Of a DNA stretch of 64,000 nucleotides, positions 52,095 to 60,648 are shown in pieces. The translations under genes were made by a program, and so were the position numbers. Positions within the stretch are counted from its first letter, which is position 1. Each line of letters opens with the position of its first letter. Under the pieces are notes generated by a model that saw only the letters and a program-made list of their open reading frames with translations, searched no databases and had not been told where the DNA came from. The DNA is from Pararhizobium_B sp963760965 (GTDB lineage: Bacteria; Pseudomonadota; Alphaproteobacteria; Rhizobiales; Rhizobiaceae), in the NCBI GenBank assembly GCA_963760965.1, contig CAVXEW010000002.1:434001-498000 (forward strand). The letters run 5' to 3'.

Positions 52095-53672
52095 TCAGAA
52101 CAGATGGAACACGTAGGCGAGGAAGCCGAGAGCCAGAATCCAGAGAGCCACGTGGCCGACGCGCTGGCCGGCTGCCTGCGCCTTGCCGATCATCTTCACG
52201 GCTTCATTGTCGAAGCGCACGCCATTGCGGATGATGTCGTCGATCTCGGACGACAGCATCTCGGCGCGAGCCGCCAGTTCCGGCGCGCTGTCGATCAGCC
52301 TGACGATTGCATGCAGGCCGTCGCGGGTGTCGTTCAGGATGCGCGCGGGCCCGAGATGCTGCTTGATCCAGTCGCCGACCACCGGCTCGGACGCGGCCCA
52401 CATGTTGAAGCGGGGGTTGAGCGTGCGCGCGACCCCCTCGACCACGACCATCGTCTTTTGCAGCAGGATCAGTTCCGGCCGGGTCTGCATGTCGAAGAGC
52501 TCGGTCACCTCGAAGAGAAGGGTAAGCAGCTTGGCCATCGAGATGGTCTCGGCCGGCTGTCCGTGAATCGGCTCTCCGATGGCGCGGATCGCCTGGGCGA
52601 AGCTCGCCGTGTTGTGGTGGCGCGGGATGTAGCCGGCCTCGGAGTGGACCTCGGCGACGCGGGTGTAGTTGCGCGTGATGAAGCCGTAGAGGATTTCCGC
52701 GAGGTAGCGCCTCTCCTTCTTCCCGAGCCGCCCGACGATGCCCATGTCGACGGCGACGATCAAGCCGTCGCGGTCGACGAAAAGGTTGCCCTGGTGCATG
52801 TCGGCGTGAAAGAAGCCGTCACGCAGCGTATGGCGAAGGAAGGACTGCACCAGCGTATCCGCCAGGGCATTCAGGTCGTAGCCGGCCGCCCTGATGGCGG
52901 CGACGTCGGACATCTTGATGCCGTCGATCCACTCCATCGTGACGACGTCGCGGCCGGTCCGCTCCCAGTCGACCTTCGGCACGCGGAAGCCCGGATCCCC
53001 GGCCGTGTTCTCGCCGAGTTCGGAAAGAGCCGCGGCCTCCAGCCGCAGGTCCATCTCGATCTTCGTCGTCTGCTCCAGCGTCCGGGTGATTTCGACCGGC
53101 TTCAGCCGGCGCGAGGAGGGCACGAAGCGCTCTTGCAGGCGCGACACGAGGTAGAAGGTCGCCAGGTCTCGGTGGAAGCGCTTGCGGATGCCCGGCCGGA
53201 TGACCTTGACCGCGACCCGGCGGAGGGAGCCGTCGCCGGCCGCAACGTCGGCAGGATGCACCTGCGCTATCGAGGCAGCGGCTATCGCGGGTCCGAAGCG
53301 GGCGAAAAGTTCCTCCACCGGACGACCGATCAACTCCTCCACCCGCGCCTTCGCCACTTCGAGCGGGAAGGTCTCCATGTTGTCCTGCAGCAGGGCGAGG
53401 TCCAGCGCCATGTCGTTGCCGACGACGTCGGGCCGCGTGGACAGGAACTGGCCGAGCTTGACGTAGGACGGGCCGAGCTTCTCGACCGCACGGGCAAGAC
53501 GGTCACGCCGGTCGCGCTGGCGCGCCTTGCGGCGGGCGAGGATGACCGCGAGACGGTGCGCGGTCCTTGCCGAACCGCCGAGCCCCTCGACCGGAAGTGA
53601 GGCGAACACGCCCTCGCGCAGGAACACCCAGCCCACCCGGACCAGTCGAAAGTATGCAGCAGGACTGCTCAT
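52095..53672 (-). CDS. ubiB: Ubiquinone biosynthesis atypical kinase UbiB
   Basis: A 525-residue membrane-linked ABC1/ADCK-family ATPase needed for ubiquinone synthesis. The KxGQ motif is in SYVKLGQFLSTRPD near 70; the Ala-rich loop IAAASIAQVHPADV near 130; VAVKVIRPG the ATP-lysine region; HADMHQGNLF near 292 and VDMGIVGRL the metal site. Two C-terminal hydrophobic segments (about 490-525) anchor it. It lies between ubiE and coaBC, the usual rhizobial order. Confidence 0.96.
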   Translation of the reverse strand: MSSPAAYFRLVRVGWVFLREGVFASLPVEGLGGSARTAHRLAVILARRKARQRDRRDRLARAVEKLGPSYVKLGQFLSTRPDVVGNDMALDLALLQDNMETFPLEVAKARVEELIGRPVEELFARFGPAIAAASIAQVHPADVAAGDGSLRRVAVKVIRPGIRKRFHRDLATFYLVSRLQERFVPSSRRLKPVEITRTLEQTTKIEMDLRLEAAALSELGENTAGDPGFRVPKVDWERTGRDVVTMEWIDGIKMSDVAAIRAAGYDLNALADTLVQSFLRHTLRDGFFHADMHQGNLFVDRDGLIVAVDMGIVGRLGKKERRYLAEILYGFITRNYTRVAEVHSEAGYIPRHHNTASFAQAIRAIGEPIHGQPAETISMAKLLTLLFEVTELFDMQTRPELILLQKTMVVVEGVARTLNPRFNMWAASEPVVGDWIKQHLGPARILNDTRDGLHAIVRLIDSAPELAARAEMLSSEIDDIIRNGVRFDNEAVKMIGKAQAAGQRVGHVALWILALGFLAYVFHLF

Positions 53673-53678
53673 GCGAAA

Positions 53679-54456
53679 TCAGAGCTTCCAGCCGGAGTGG
53701 AGCGCAGCAATGCCCCCCGAATAGTTCGTCCAGCCGACGCGGGAGAATCCTGCGCGCTCGATCATCTTCGCGAAGTCCCGCTGGTTCGGGAACTTCCGGA
53801 TCGAATTCGACAAGGTAGCGATAGGGCTCGTCGTCACCGGTCACGATCTTCCCGAAGCGCGGGATCGCGTTGAACGACCAAGCCTCGTAGACCTTTTCCA
53901 GGATCGGCATCTCCACCTCCGAGAATTCCAGGCAGAGAAGCCGGCCGCCGTGCCTCAGCACCCGAAAGGCCTCCGACAGCGCCTTGTCGATGTGCGGCAC
54001 GTTGCGGATGCCGAAGGCGATGGTGTAGGCGTCGAAGCTCTTGTCGGCAAAGGGCAGGTCCTCCGCATTCGCCTCGACGAAATCGAGACTGTCGGCGAGG
54101 CGCATCCGGACGGCCCGCTCCGAGCCGACGGCCAGCATTGCGCCGTTGATGTCCAGCACGGTCGCATGGGCCTTGCCGCCGGAAGCCCGGACGATGCGGA
54201 ACGCGACGTCGCCGGTGCCGCCGGCGACGTCGAGCACGCGGTATCCTTCTCGCCTCGGCGGTCCGAGCGCGGTCACCATGGCGTCCTTCCAGAGCCGGTG
54301 CATGCCGCCGGACATGATGTCGTTCATCACGTCGTAGCGGCGCGCCACGCGATCGAAGACGGCGTTGACACGGCCCTGTTTCTCGCCCTCGCCGACCGTC
54401 TGGTAGCCGTAGGAGGTCTCCATACCGCCGTCGGCCGAAACTCGCTCTCTGGACAT
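53679..54456 (-). CDS. ubiE: Demethylmenaquinone/ubiquinone C-methyltransferase, frameshifted as sequenced
   Basis: SAM-dependent methyltransferase of ubiquinone synthesis. VNAVFDRVARRYDVMNDIMSGG (cited as the RYDVMNDIMS block), VLDVAGGTGDVAFR (SAM loop) and FGIRNVPHIDKAL are typical. As read, the frame departs after PYRYLVE and runs on to 53503. Deleting one T in GAATTC (53803-53808) restores the ESIRKFPNQRDFAKMIERAG continuation and the C-terminus ending ALHSGWKL with TGA at 53679-53681, a 258-residue protein. ATG 54456 follows AAGGAAG. First gene of ubiE-ubiB-coaBC. A sequence error is more likely than gene loss. Confidence 0.93.
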
Positions 54457-54630
54457 GGGCACATTCTTCCTTTCGCACCGGCATGGCGGAACGCCGCTCG
54501 CGGCGCTATCTAGCAGGGACTTGGCGGACGCATCCTTCGATGCGCCATTTAGAGCAAAGAACCCGCGATTGGAACCTGTCGGCCTCTCGGCAATGCGACT
54601 GATCCCGCGGCAAGGAGCGAACGAAGACGA

Positions 54631-55521
54631 ATGCCGGAACTGCCAGAGGTCGAGACAGTGCGGCGCGGACTTGCGCCAGTGCTCGAGGGAGCCTTGATCG
54701 AACGGATCGAGCAGCGCCGGAACGATCTCCGGTTTCCTTTTCCGGAGAGGTTCGCGGAGCGGCTCTCGGGCCGGCGCATCGTGTCGCTCGGACGGCGGGC
54801 GAAATACCTGCTGGCCGACCTGGACGACGGAACGCTGCTGATCGCGCACCTGGGCATGTCCGGATCGTTCCGCATCGAAGGCGAAGGCACGGCGGAGATG
54901 CCCGGCGCCTTTCAGCGGGCGCGCTCGCGCGACACCCGGCACGACCACGTCGTCTTCCACCTGTCGGCGCCGCGTGGTCGCCATCGCGTCATATACAACG
55001 ACCCTCGTCGCTTCGGCTTCATGGACATCACGCAGCGCAGCGCAGCAGCCGTTCATCCCTTCCTCGCCGCGCTCGGGATCGAACCGACCGGCAACGGCTT
55101 CGACGCCGGTTATCTGGCGGGGCGCTTCCAGGGCAAGTCCGCGCCGCTGAAGGCGGCCCTGCTCGACCAGCGTATCGTCGCAGGCCTCGGCAACATCTAT
55201 GTCTGCGAGGCTCTCTGGCGCGCCCGGCTCTCGCCGAGGCGCTCCGCCGGCAGCCTTGTGCGTTCCGACGGCACGCCGTCAGCCCGCCTCGCCGGCCTGG
55301 CGAGCGCGGTCCGGAACGTGCTGGAGGAGGCGATCGCGGCGGGCGGATCGTCGCTGCGCGACCACATGCGCACAGATGGGACACTCGGCTACTTCCAGCA
55401 TTCCTTCAGCGTCTACGACCGCGAAGGCGAGGCTTGCCCGAGAGCCGGCTGCGAGGATACCGTGCGGCGCATCGTCCAGAGCGGGCGGTCGACATTCTAC
55501 TGCGGCACCTGTCAGCGCTGA
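54631..55521 (+). CDS. mutM: Formamidopyrimidine-DNA glycosylase
   Basis: A 296-residue glycosylase/AP lyase removing 8-oxoguanine. The catalytic Pro2-Glu3 start is MPELPEVETVRRGL; GRRAKYLLADLD holds the conserved lysine; LDQRIVAGLGNIYVCEALW is the helix-two-turn-helix; the C-terminal zinc finger has CPRAGC and FYCGTCQR. It is divergent from ubiE with 174 bases between, a classical alphaproteobacterial neighbourhood. Confidence 0.97.
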   Translation: MPELPEVETVRRGLAPVLEGALIERIEQRRNDLRFPFPERFAERLSGRRIVSLGRRAKYLLADLDDGTLLIAHLGMSGSFRIEGEGTAEMPGAFQRARSRDTRHDHVVFHLSAPRGRHRVIYNDPRRFGFMDITQRSAAAVHPFLAALGIEPTGNGFDAGYLAGRFQGKSAPLKAALLDQRIVAGLGNIYVCEALWRARLSPRRSAGSLVRSDGTPSARLAGLASAVRNVLEEAIAAGGSSLRDHMRTDGTLGYFQHSFSVYDREGEACPRAGCEDTVRRIVQSGRSTFYCGTCQR

Positions 55522-55550
55522 AGGCGCAGGGCCACCAGGAAAGGGACGCA

Positions 55551-56324
55551 ATGGCCTACAATACAATCAAGGTCGAAACCCGGGGACGGGTCGGACTGAT
55601 CACCCTGCACCGGCCGGAGGCACTCAACGCACTGAACTCGGAGCTGCTCGGCGAGTTGCGGGGCGCGCTCCAGAAGTTCGACGGGGATCCGAAAATCGGC
55701 AGCATCGTCATCACGGGCTCCGAGAAAGCCTTCGCCGCCGGCGCCGATATCAAGGAAATGCAGCCCCTTGAGTTCGTCGACATGTATCTCGGCAACTACA
55801 TCTCCGGCTGGGACGAGGTCGCGGGGACGCGCAAGCCGATGATAGCCGCCGTGGCCGGCTATGCACTCGGCGGTGGCTGCGAACTGGCGATGATGTGCGA
55901 CATCATCATCGCGGCGGACACCGCCAGGTTCGGCCAGCCCGAGATTACCCTTGGCGTTCTGCCGGGCATGGGTGGAACGCAGCGGCTCGTTCGCGCGGTC
56001 GGCAAGGCGAAGGCCATGGACCTCTGCCTGACAGGGCGCATGATGGACGCCGAAGAGGCGGAACGTTCCGGTCTCGTCGCCCGGGTCGTCCCCGCCGACG
56101 ATCTGGTCGAGGAGGCCCTCAAGGCGGCCGACCGGATCGCGGGCCTTTCCCTGCCGGCGGTTATGATGACCAAGGAGAGCATCGACCGGGCCTTCGAGGT
56201 GACGCTTTCCGAGGGACTTCGCTTCGAGCGGCGGGTCTTCCATTCCCTGTTCGCGACCGAAGACCAGAAGGAAGGCATGGCCGCCTTCGCCGCAAAGCGG
56301 AAGCCGCAGTTCAAGAACCGGTAG
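55551..56324 (+). CDS. Enoyl-CoA hydratase
   Basis: A 257-residue crotonase. ALNALNSELLGEL near 24, the oxyanion-hole KAFAAGADIKEM near 57, GGGCELAMMCD near 106 with its Glu, and the second catalytic Glu in GQPEITLGVLPGMGG near 131. Both catalytic Glu are present, so hydratase activity in fatty acid oxidation is likely. AGGAAAGGG precedes ATG 55551. It follows mutM by 29 bases, as in many rhizobia. Confidence 0.93.
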   Translation: MAYNTIKVETRGRVGLITLHRPEALNALNSELLGELRGALQKFDGDPKIGSIVITGSEKAFAAGADIKEMQPLEFVDMYLGNYISGWDEVAGTRKPMIAAVAGYALGGGCELAMMCDIIIAADTARFGQPEITLGVLPGMGGTQRLVRAVGKAKAMDLCLTGRMMDAEEAERSGLVARVVPADDLVEEALKAADRIAGLSLPAVMMTKESIDRAFEVTLSEGLRFERRVFHSLFATEDQKEGMAAFAAKRKPQFKNR

Positions 56325-56533
56325 GCCGGTGCGAGAGGGCCGTCGGCGGTGAGTTTGCGCCGCCGGCGAGATCGTCGTTGACGATGGTCGGCAATCCGGC
56401 TATACGCCCCGCACGGTTTCGGTGCCCGGAAAACGTGGCGCCGTCAGTTCTGCCCCCGATTGCGAGAAGGATCCGGCCACCCCGGCCGCCATGAGCGATT
56501 GCGGGTCCATGATCGAGTTCGAAGGAAGGCAAT

Positions 56534-56800
56534 ATGGCCAATACAACTTCAGCGAAAAAGGCGACCCGGAAGCTCGCACGCCGAACCGCTGTCAACAAGT
56601 CGCGCCGGTCGCGGGTGCGGAGCTTCATCCGCAAGGTCGAGGAAGCGATCTCCACCGGTGACGGCGAGGCAGCCCGGAACGCGCTGCGCGAAGCCCAGCC
56701 CGAACTGATGCGGGCCGCCTCGAAAGGGGTCTTGCACGCCAATACGGTGTCGCGCAAGGTTTCCCGTCTGGCACGTCGCGTCAAGGCTATCGGCGCCTGA
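56534..56800 (+). CDS. rpsT: 30S ribosomal protein S20
   Basis: An 88-residue basic protein starting MANTTSAKKATRKLARRTAVNK, shown in part, with SRRSRVRSFIRKVEEAI and the C-terminal GVLHANTVSRKVSRLARRVK, all diagnostic of S20. GAAGGAAGG lies before the ATG. In alphaproteobacteria it stands just upstream of dnaA, as here. A terminator follows. Confidence 0.97.
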   Translation: MANTTSAKKATRKLARRTAVNKSRRSRVRSFIRKVEEAISTGDGEAARNALREAQPELMRAASKGVLHANTVSRKVSRLARRVKAIGA

Positions 56801-56829
56801 TTTAATTCCTACATTCAGTTTCTTTTTTC

Positions 56830-56857
56830 AAGCCTGGCGGCACCGCCGGGCTTGTTT
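56830..56857 (+). terminator. Terminator after rpsT
   Basis: AAGCCTGGCGG pairs with CCGCCGGGCTT (one T-G wobble) across a two-base loop, followed by GTTTG. The T run is short, so termination may be partial. Confidence 0.6.
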
Positions 56858-57121
56858 GATTCGTCGCGCAGCGTGGCAAAAACGACACTCTTCCGGGCGA
56901 CCCCGTGTCAGTAAAATGACATGAAATATCGTTTTAATTCAATAGCTTGTGCGAGCTTCCGAATCCCTGGAGACTCGGTGCCCGGCCCGATCAAACGACC
57001 TGGAGAGTCAAGCGATTTTTTTGTGTTCCGCCGCGAAGCTGCCACTCGACCGGACGGGTGGATTTAAAACTCTTTGAATCCAAAGCGCTTAAGCTGAACG
57101 CACAAATTGCGTCAGCGGCAC

Positions 57122-57140
57122 GGCCCGCGCACCGCGGGCC
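57122..57140. repeat. Perfect GC-rich inverted repeat upstream of dnaA
   Basis: GGCCCGCG-CAC-CGCGGGCC has 8-base perfect arms and a three-base loop. It lies 8 bases before the CtrA box and is followed by TACCCCCTTT, which is not a clear T run. It might be a terminator for upstream transcription or a protein-binding site. Confidence 0.45.
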
Positions 57141-57148
57141 TACCCCCT

Positions 57149-57163
57149 TTAAGATTTCATTAA
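57149..57163. promoter_or_regulatory. CtrA-type box upstream of dnaA
   Basis: TTAA-GATTTCA-TTAA exactly fits TTAA-N7-TTAA. It lies 458-472 bases before the dnaA ATG and about 70 bases after the last GANTC site of the cluster. Confidence 0.6.
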
Positions 57164-57620
57164 TGCGATGCTTGATCTCGCTCCGCGAGCCTGCCTTAAT
57201 ACGTCTCGACGAAGACAGAAGAGCGGCCGACAACGAGGCGGCCGCAGGTCGTGACAAGGCAGAACCGCAGCACGATTTTCTTCTGCCTTTCGGGGCGTGG
57301 CATTTCCAGTCGCGTTTATCAGAATAAAACCTTTGGTTGCAGCCGCTTTGTATCCATTGCGGCGAGGAGAGCTTGTGCCGATTTTCGGCTGGGGAACATT
57401 GAGGGAAATCGGAATGGGGGCAAGCCTGTCGGGTAGGCAGGCGAGGCGCGTATCGGCCAGTACGGCGGGCCAGGCGTTCTAGGGCACACACACGGAAAGG
57501 ACACATCACCAAAATCCCGGGCGGGGGCGCGTCCGGGCAAGCGGTTAACTTGAAGAAACGGGGCGGCATCACGAGGAGCCGGCCCGAAAGACAGAACCAG
57601 CAACTTGGGAAGCGGCGAAC

Positions 57621-59189
57621 ATGCATACGACGATGGCGGTGACGAGGGCGGACCAGCCGACGAATTCCAACTGTGAGAAGGAGGATGCGCAGCCGCATCC
57701 GGATTCGGCGTCTCATCAAGGGACGGGCGGTTCCGAGGGGATAAGGGAAGAAGCGCTCTTCGAGCGCGTCAGGAGCAGGCTCAAGGCCCAGGTAGGCCCG
57801 GAGATCTTCACGAGCTGGTTCGGCCGGCTGAAACTGCATTCAGTCTCCAAGAGCGTCGTCCGCCTCTCCGTGCCGACGACTTTCCTGAAGTCCTGGATCC
57901 ACAATCGCTATCTCGACATCCTTACGTCTCTTTTCCGGGAAGAGGAGCCGAGCATCCTGCGCGTCGAGATCGTCGTTCGCTCGGCGACCCGCGGCAGCCG
58001 CCTCATCAATTCGCCGGAAATCGGCGCAGGCGCACCGCAACCCTGCCAGCAGCCGCCGGCGAAGACGAACCGGCCGCTCGCCGGACCCACTGCGCACATC
58101 GCTGCGCCGGGCAGTGCCGCCCGGGCGGCCGGCCGTGCCAACTCCGTCATGGGCTCGCCACTCGATCCTCGCTATTCGTTCGGCACCTTCGTGGAGGGCT
58201 CGTCGAACCGCGTCGCGCTCGCAGCGGCCAAGACGATCGCGGAAGCCGGCGCCAGCGCCGTGCGCTTCAACCCGCTGTTCATCCATTCGAGCGTCGGCCT
58301 CGGCAAGACGCACGTCCTCCAGGCGATCGCTGCGACGGCGCTCGCCAGCGAGCGCAATCCGCGGGTGGTTTACCTGACTGCCGAATACTTCATGTGGCGC
58401 TTCGCAACGGCGATCCGGGACAACGACGCTCTCTCCTTCAAGGAGTCGCTGCGCAACATCGACCTTCTCATCATAGACGACATGCAGTTCCTGCAGGGCA
58501 AGTCGATCCAGCACGAATTCTGCCACCTGCTCAACATGCTGCTGGATTCTGCGAAGCAGGTCGTGGTGGCGGCAGATCGCGCGCCGTGGGAGCTGGAATC
58601 GCTTGATCCGCGCGTGCGGTCGCGCCTGCAGGGCGGCGTCGCCATCGAGATGGAGGCGCCCGACTACGAGATGCGGCTGGAGATCCTGAAGCGACGGCTC
58701 GCGACTGCCCAGGCGGAGGACCGGACCCTCGACATATCGATCGAGATCCTCAGCCACGTCGCGAAAAACGTCACGTCGAGCGGGCGAGAGCTCGAGGGCG
58801 CCTTCAACCAGCTCCTGTTCCGCCGGAGCTTCGAACCGGACCTGACGATCGAGCGCGTCGACGAGTTCCTCGGCCACCTCGTCAATGCGGGCGAGCCGAA
58901 GCGGGTTCGCATCGAGGACATACAGCGCATCGTCGCTCGCCACTACAACGTCTCGAAGCAGGAACTGGTCTCGAACCGTCGCACGCGGGTCATCGTCAAG
59001 CCGCGGCAGATCGCGATGTACCTTTCGAAGACGTTGACGCCGCGCTCCTTCCCCGAGATCGGCCGGCGGTTCGGCGGACGCGATCACACGACCGTCCTTC
59101 ACGCGGTCCGCAAGATCGAGGACCTGATCTCCAAGGACACCAAGCTCTCGCACGAGCTAGAACTGCTCAAACGGCTGATCAACGAATAG
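57621..59189 (+). CDS. dnaA: Chromosomal replication initiator protein DnaA
   Basis: A 522-residue initiator. Domain I (about 40-110: LFERVRSRLKAQVGPEIFTSWF), a variable linker (about 115-180), AAA domain III with Walker A SVGLGKTHVLQA (225-236) and Walker B LLIIDDMQFLQGK, and domain IV with the DnaA-box binding signature GGRDHTTVLHAVRKIEDL near 490. The N-terminus has about 38 extra polar residues before domain I. ATG 57621 has GGGAAG upstream; ATG 57633 is an alternative. The long, GANTC- and CtrA-marked upstream region suggests cell-cycle control. Confidence 0.97.
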   Translation: MHTTMAVTRADQPTNSNCEKEDAQPHPDSASHQGTGGSEGIREEALFERVRSRLKAQVGPEIFTSWFGRLKLHSVSKSVVRLSVPTTFLKSWIHNRYLDILTSLFREEEPSILRVEIVVRSATRGSRLINSPEIGAGAPQPCQQPPAKTNRPLAGPTAHIAAPGSAARAAGRANSVMGSPLDPRYSFGTFVEGSSNRVALAAAKTIAEAGASAVRFNPLFIHSSVGLGKTHVLQAIAATALASERNPRVVYLTAEYFMWRFATAIRDNDALSFKESLRNIDLLIIDDMQFLQGKSIQHEFCHLLNMLLDSAKQVVVAADRAPWELESLDPRVRSRLQGGVAIEMEAPDYEMRLEILKRRLATAQAEDRTLDISIEILSHVAKNVTSSGRELEGAFNQLLFRRSFEPDLTIERVDEFLGHLVNAGEPKRVRIEDIQRIVARHYNVSKQELVSNRRTRVIVKPRQIAMYLSKTLTPRSFPEIGRRFGGRDHTTVLHAVRKIEDLISKDTKLSHELELLKRLINE

Positions 59190-59301
59190 GGCTTCGTGGT
59201 AGGGGGACGGCGGGCGCGGGCCAAGGCTCTTGCCCGCCGTCAACGACCGCAGCCGGGCGCCGGGACGGAGCGATTCGACGGACCTCGTCCTCCGTTCGGA
59301 T

Positions 59302-59310
59302 TATCCCCAG
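59302..59310. promoter_or_regulatory. DnaA-box-like site between dnaA and dnaN
   Basis: TTATCCCCA differs from the consensus TTATCCACA at one position. It is in the 297-base dnaA-dnaN gap, which otherwise shows no gene. A single degenerate box is weak evidence for DnaA feedback on dnaN. Confidence 0.3.
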
Positions 59311-59486
59311 AAAGCGGCGCCCGGATCGCCGGAGGCATGCTCTTTCACTTGCTTCGACCTCCGTTAATCTGCCATCTTGCCGGTCCACCTTCAGGCTGGC
59401 CGCAGAGGGCGGCCCCCAAGCCGGAATGAAATGGCCTCGCCCCCGCGCTTTTCCCGCGGCAGCGAGCTGAAAGCGGTATCACGATC

Positions 59487-60605
59487 ATGCGCGTCACACT
59501 CGAACGGTCCGACCTCCTGAAGTCGCTCAACCACGTGCACCGTGTGGTAGAGCGCCGCAACACGATCCCGATCCTTTCGAACGTGCTGCTCAAGGCGGAC
59601 GGGACAACCCTTCAGATGAAGGCGACCGACCTCGATCTCGAAATCACCGAGACGACGACCGGGCAGGTGGACCAGGCCGGGGCTACGACGGTCCCCGCGC
59701 ACCTGCTCTACGACATCGTGCGCAAGCTTCCGGAAGGCGCCGAAGTGCAGCTCTCGACCAACGGCGAGAACACAGCGATGGCCGTCACCTCGGGCCGTTC
59801 GAAATTCTCGCTGCAGTGCCTGCCGGAAGCCGACTTCCCGGACCTGACGGCCGGGACTTTCTCGCACACGTTCCGCCTGCCGGCGGCACAGGTGAAGATG
59901 CTGATCGACCGCACCCAGTTCGCGATCTCGACGGAAGAGACACGCTATTACCTGAACGGCATCTTCCTTCACACGATCGAGACCGATGGCAAGCTCAAGC
60001 TCCGTGCGGTCGCAACCGACGGTCACCGCCTCGCGCGCGCCGACGTCGAGGCGCCGGCCGGTTCGGAGGGGATGCCGGGCATCATCGTGCCGCGCAAGAC
60101 CGTCGGAGAGCTGCAGAAGCTCGTCGACGATCCGGACGCGACCGTCACGATCGAAGTATCGGACGCCAAGATCCGCCTGACGATCGGCGGCGTGGTGATG
60201 ACGTCGAAGCTGATCGACGGCACGTTCCCGGACTACCAGCGGGTCATCCCGACCGCCAACGACAAGAAGATGACGATCGACTGCGAATCCTTTGCCCGGG
60301 CGGTCGACCGTGTCTCCACGATCTCGTCGGAGCGCGGCCGGGCGGTCAAGCTCTCGATCGGGGAAGGCCAACTCACCCTGACGGTGCACAATCCGGATTC
60401 GGGAAGCGCAACGGAGGAACTGCCCGTGGGCTACGAGAGCGATCCGCTGGAGATCGGCTTCAATGCCAAGTACCTGCTCGACATCACGAACCAGCTCTCA
60501 GGTTCCGATGCGGTCTTCATGCTGGCCGATCCGGGATCGCCCACGCTCGTGCACGACATGGCCGCCGACGACGCGCTCTACGTTCTGATGCCGATGCGGG
60601 TGTGA
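59487..60605 (+). CDS. dnaN: DNA polymerase III beta subunit (sliding clamp)
   Basis: A 372-residue ring-forming processivity factor. Three clamp domains are recognisable: VVERRNTIPILSNVLLKADG (near 18), TEETRYYLNGIFLH (near 150, in domain 2) and SGSATEELPVGYESDPLEIGFNA near 310, here cited in part. It ends VLMPMRV, the typical C-terminus with the MPMR residues of the client-binding pocket. It follows dnaA by 297 bases and precedes recF by 43. Confidence 0.98.
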   Translation: MRVTLERSDLLKSLNHVHRVVERRNTIPILSNVLLKADGTTLQMKATDLDLEITETTTGQVDQAGATTVPAHLLYDIVRKLPEGAEVQLSTNGENTAMAVTSGRSKFSLQCLPEADFPDLTAGTFSHTFRLPAAQVKMLIDRTQFAISTEETRYYLNGIFLHTIETDGKLKLRAVATDGHRLARADVEAPAGSEGMPGIIVPRKTVGELQKLVDDPDATVTIEVSDAKIRLTIGGVVMTSKLIDGTFPDYQRVIPTANDKKMTIDCESFARAVDRVSTISSERGRAVKLSIGEGQLTLTVHNPDSGSATEELPVGYESDPLEIGFNAKYLLDITNQLSGSDAVFMLADPGSPTLVHDMAADDALYVLMPMRV

Positions 60606-60648
60606 CGCGCGGCCCGGCCCGCGAAGCGCCGGGCATCGCCGGCGCCGA

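Larger units (their letters stand above)
56801..57620. other. 820-base control region between rpsT and dnaA
   Basis: The longest stretch without a gene in the window, and visibly more AT-rich than its surroundings. It holds five GANTC sites within 223 bases (56858 GATTC, 56961 GAATC, 56972 GACTC, 57005 GAGTC, 57076 GAATC), a near-match CtrA site overlapping the last one (TTAA-N7-TGAA at 57064-57078), a strong hairpin (57122-57140) and a perfect CtrA box (57149-57163). Small open frames here lack ribosome sites and family features. The likely use is control of dnaA; an origin is not claimed since no cluster of DnaA boxes is seen. Confidence 0.6.

Noticed and set aside
56947..57327. Small frames in the rpsT-dnaA gap, on both strands
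   Set aside because: No ribosome sites, no recognisable family, cysteine- and arginine-rich random-looking translations; the region is better read as control DNA.
56801..57620. Origin of replication next to dnaA
   Set aside because: No cluster of DnaA boxes and no clear AT-rich unwinding element; the CtrA and GANTC sites are better explained as dnaA control.
56991..57839. 282-residue minus-strand frame overlapping dnaA
   Set aside because: Overlaps the conserved dnaA N-terminus and has no domain features.
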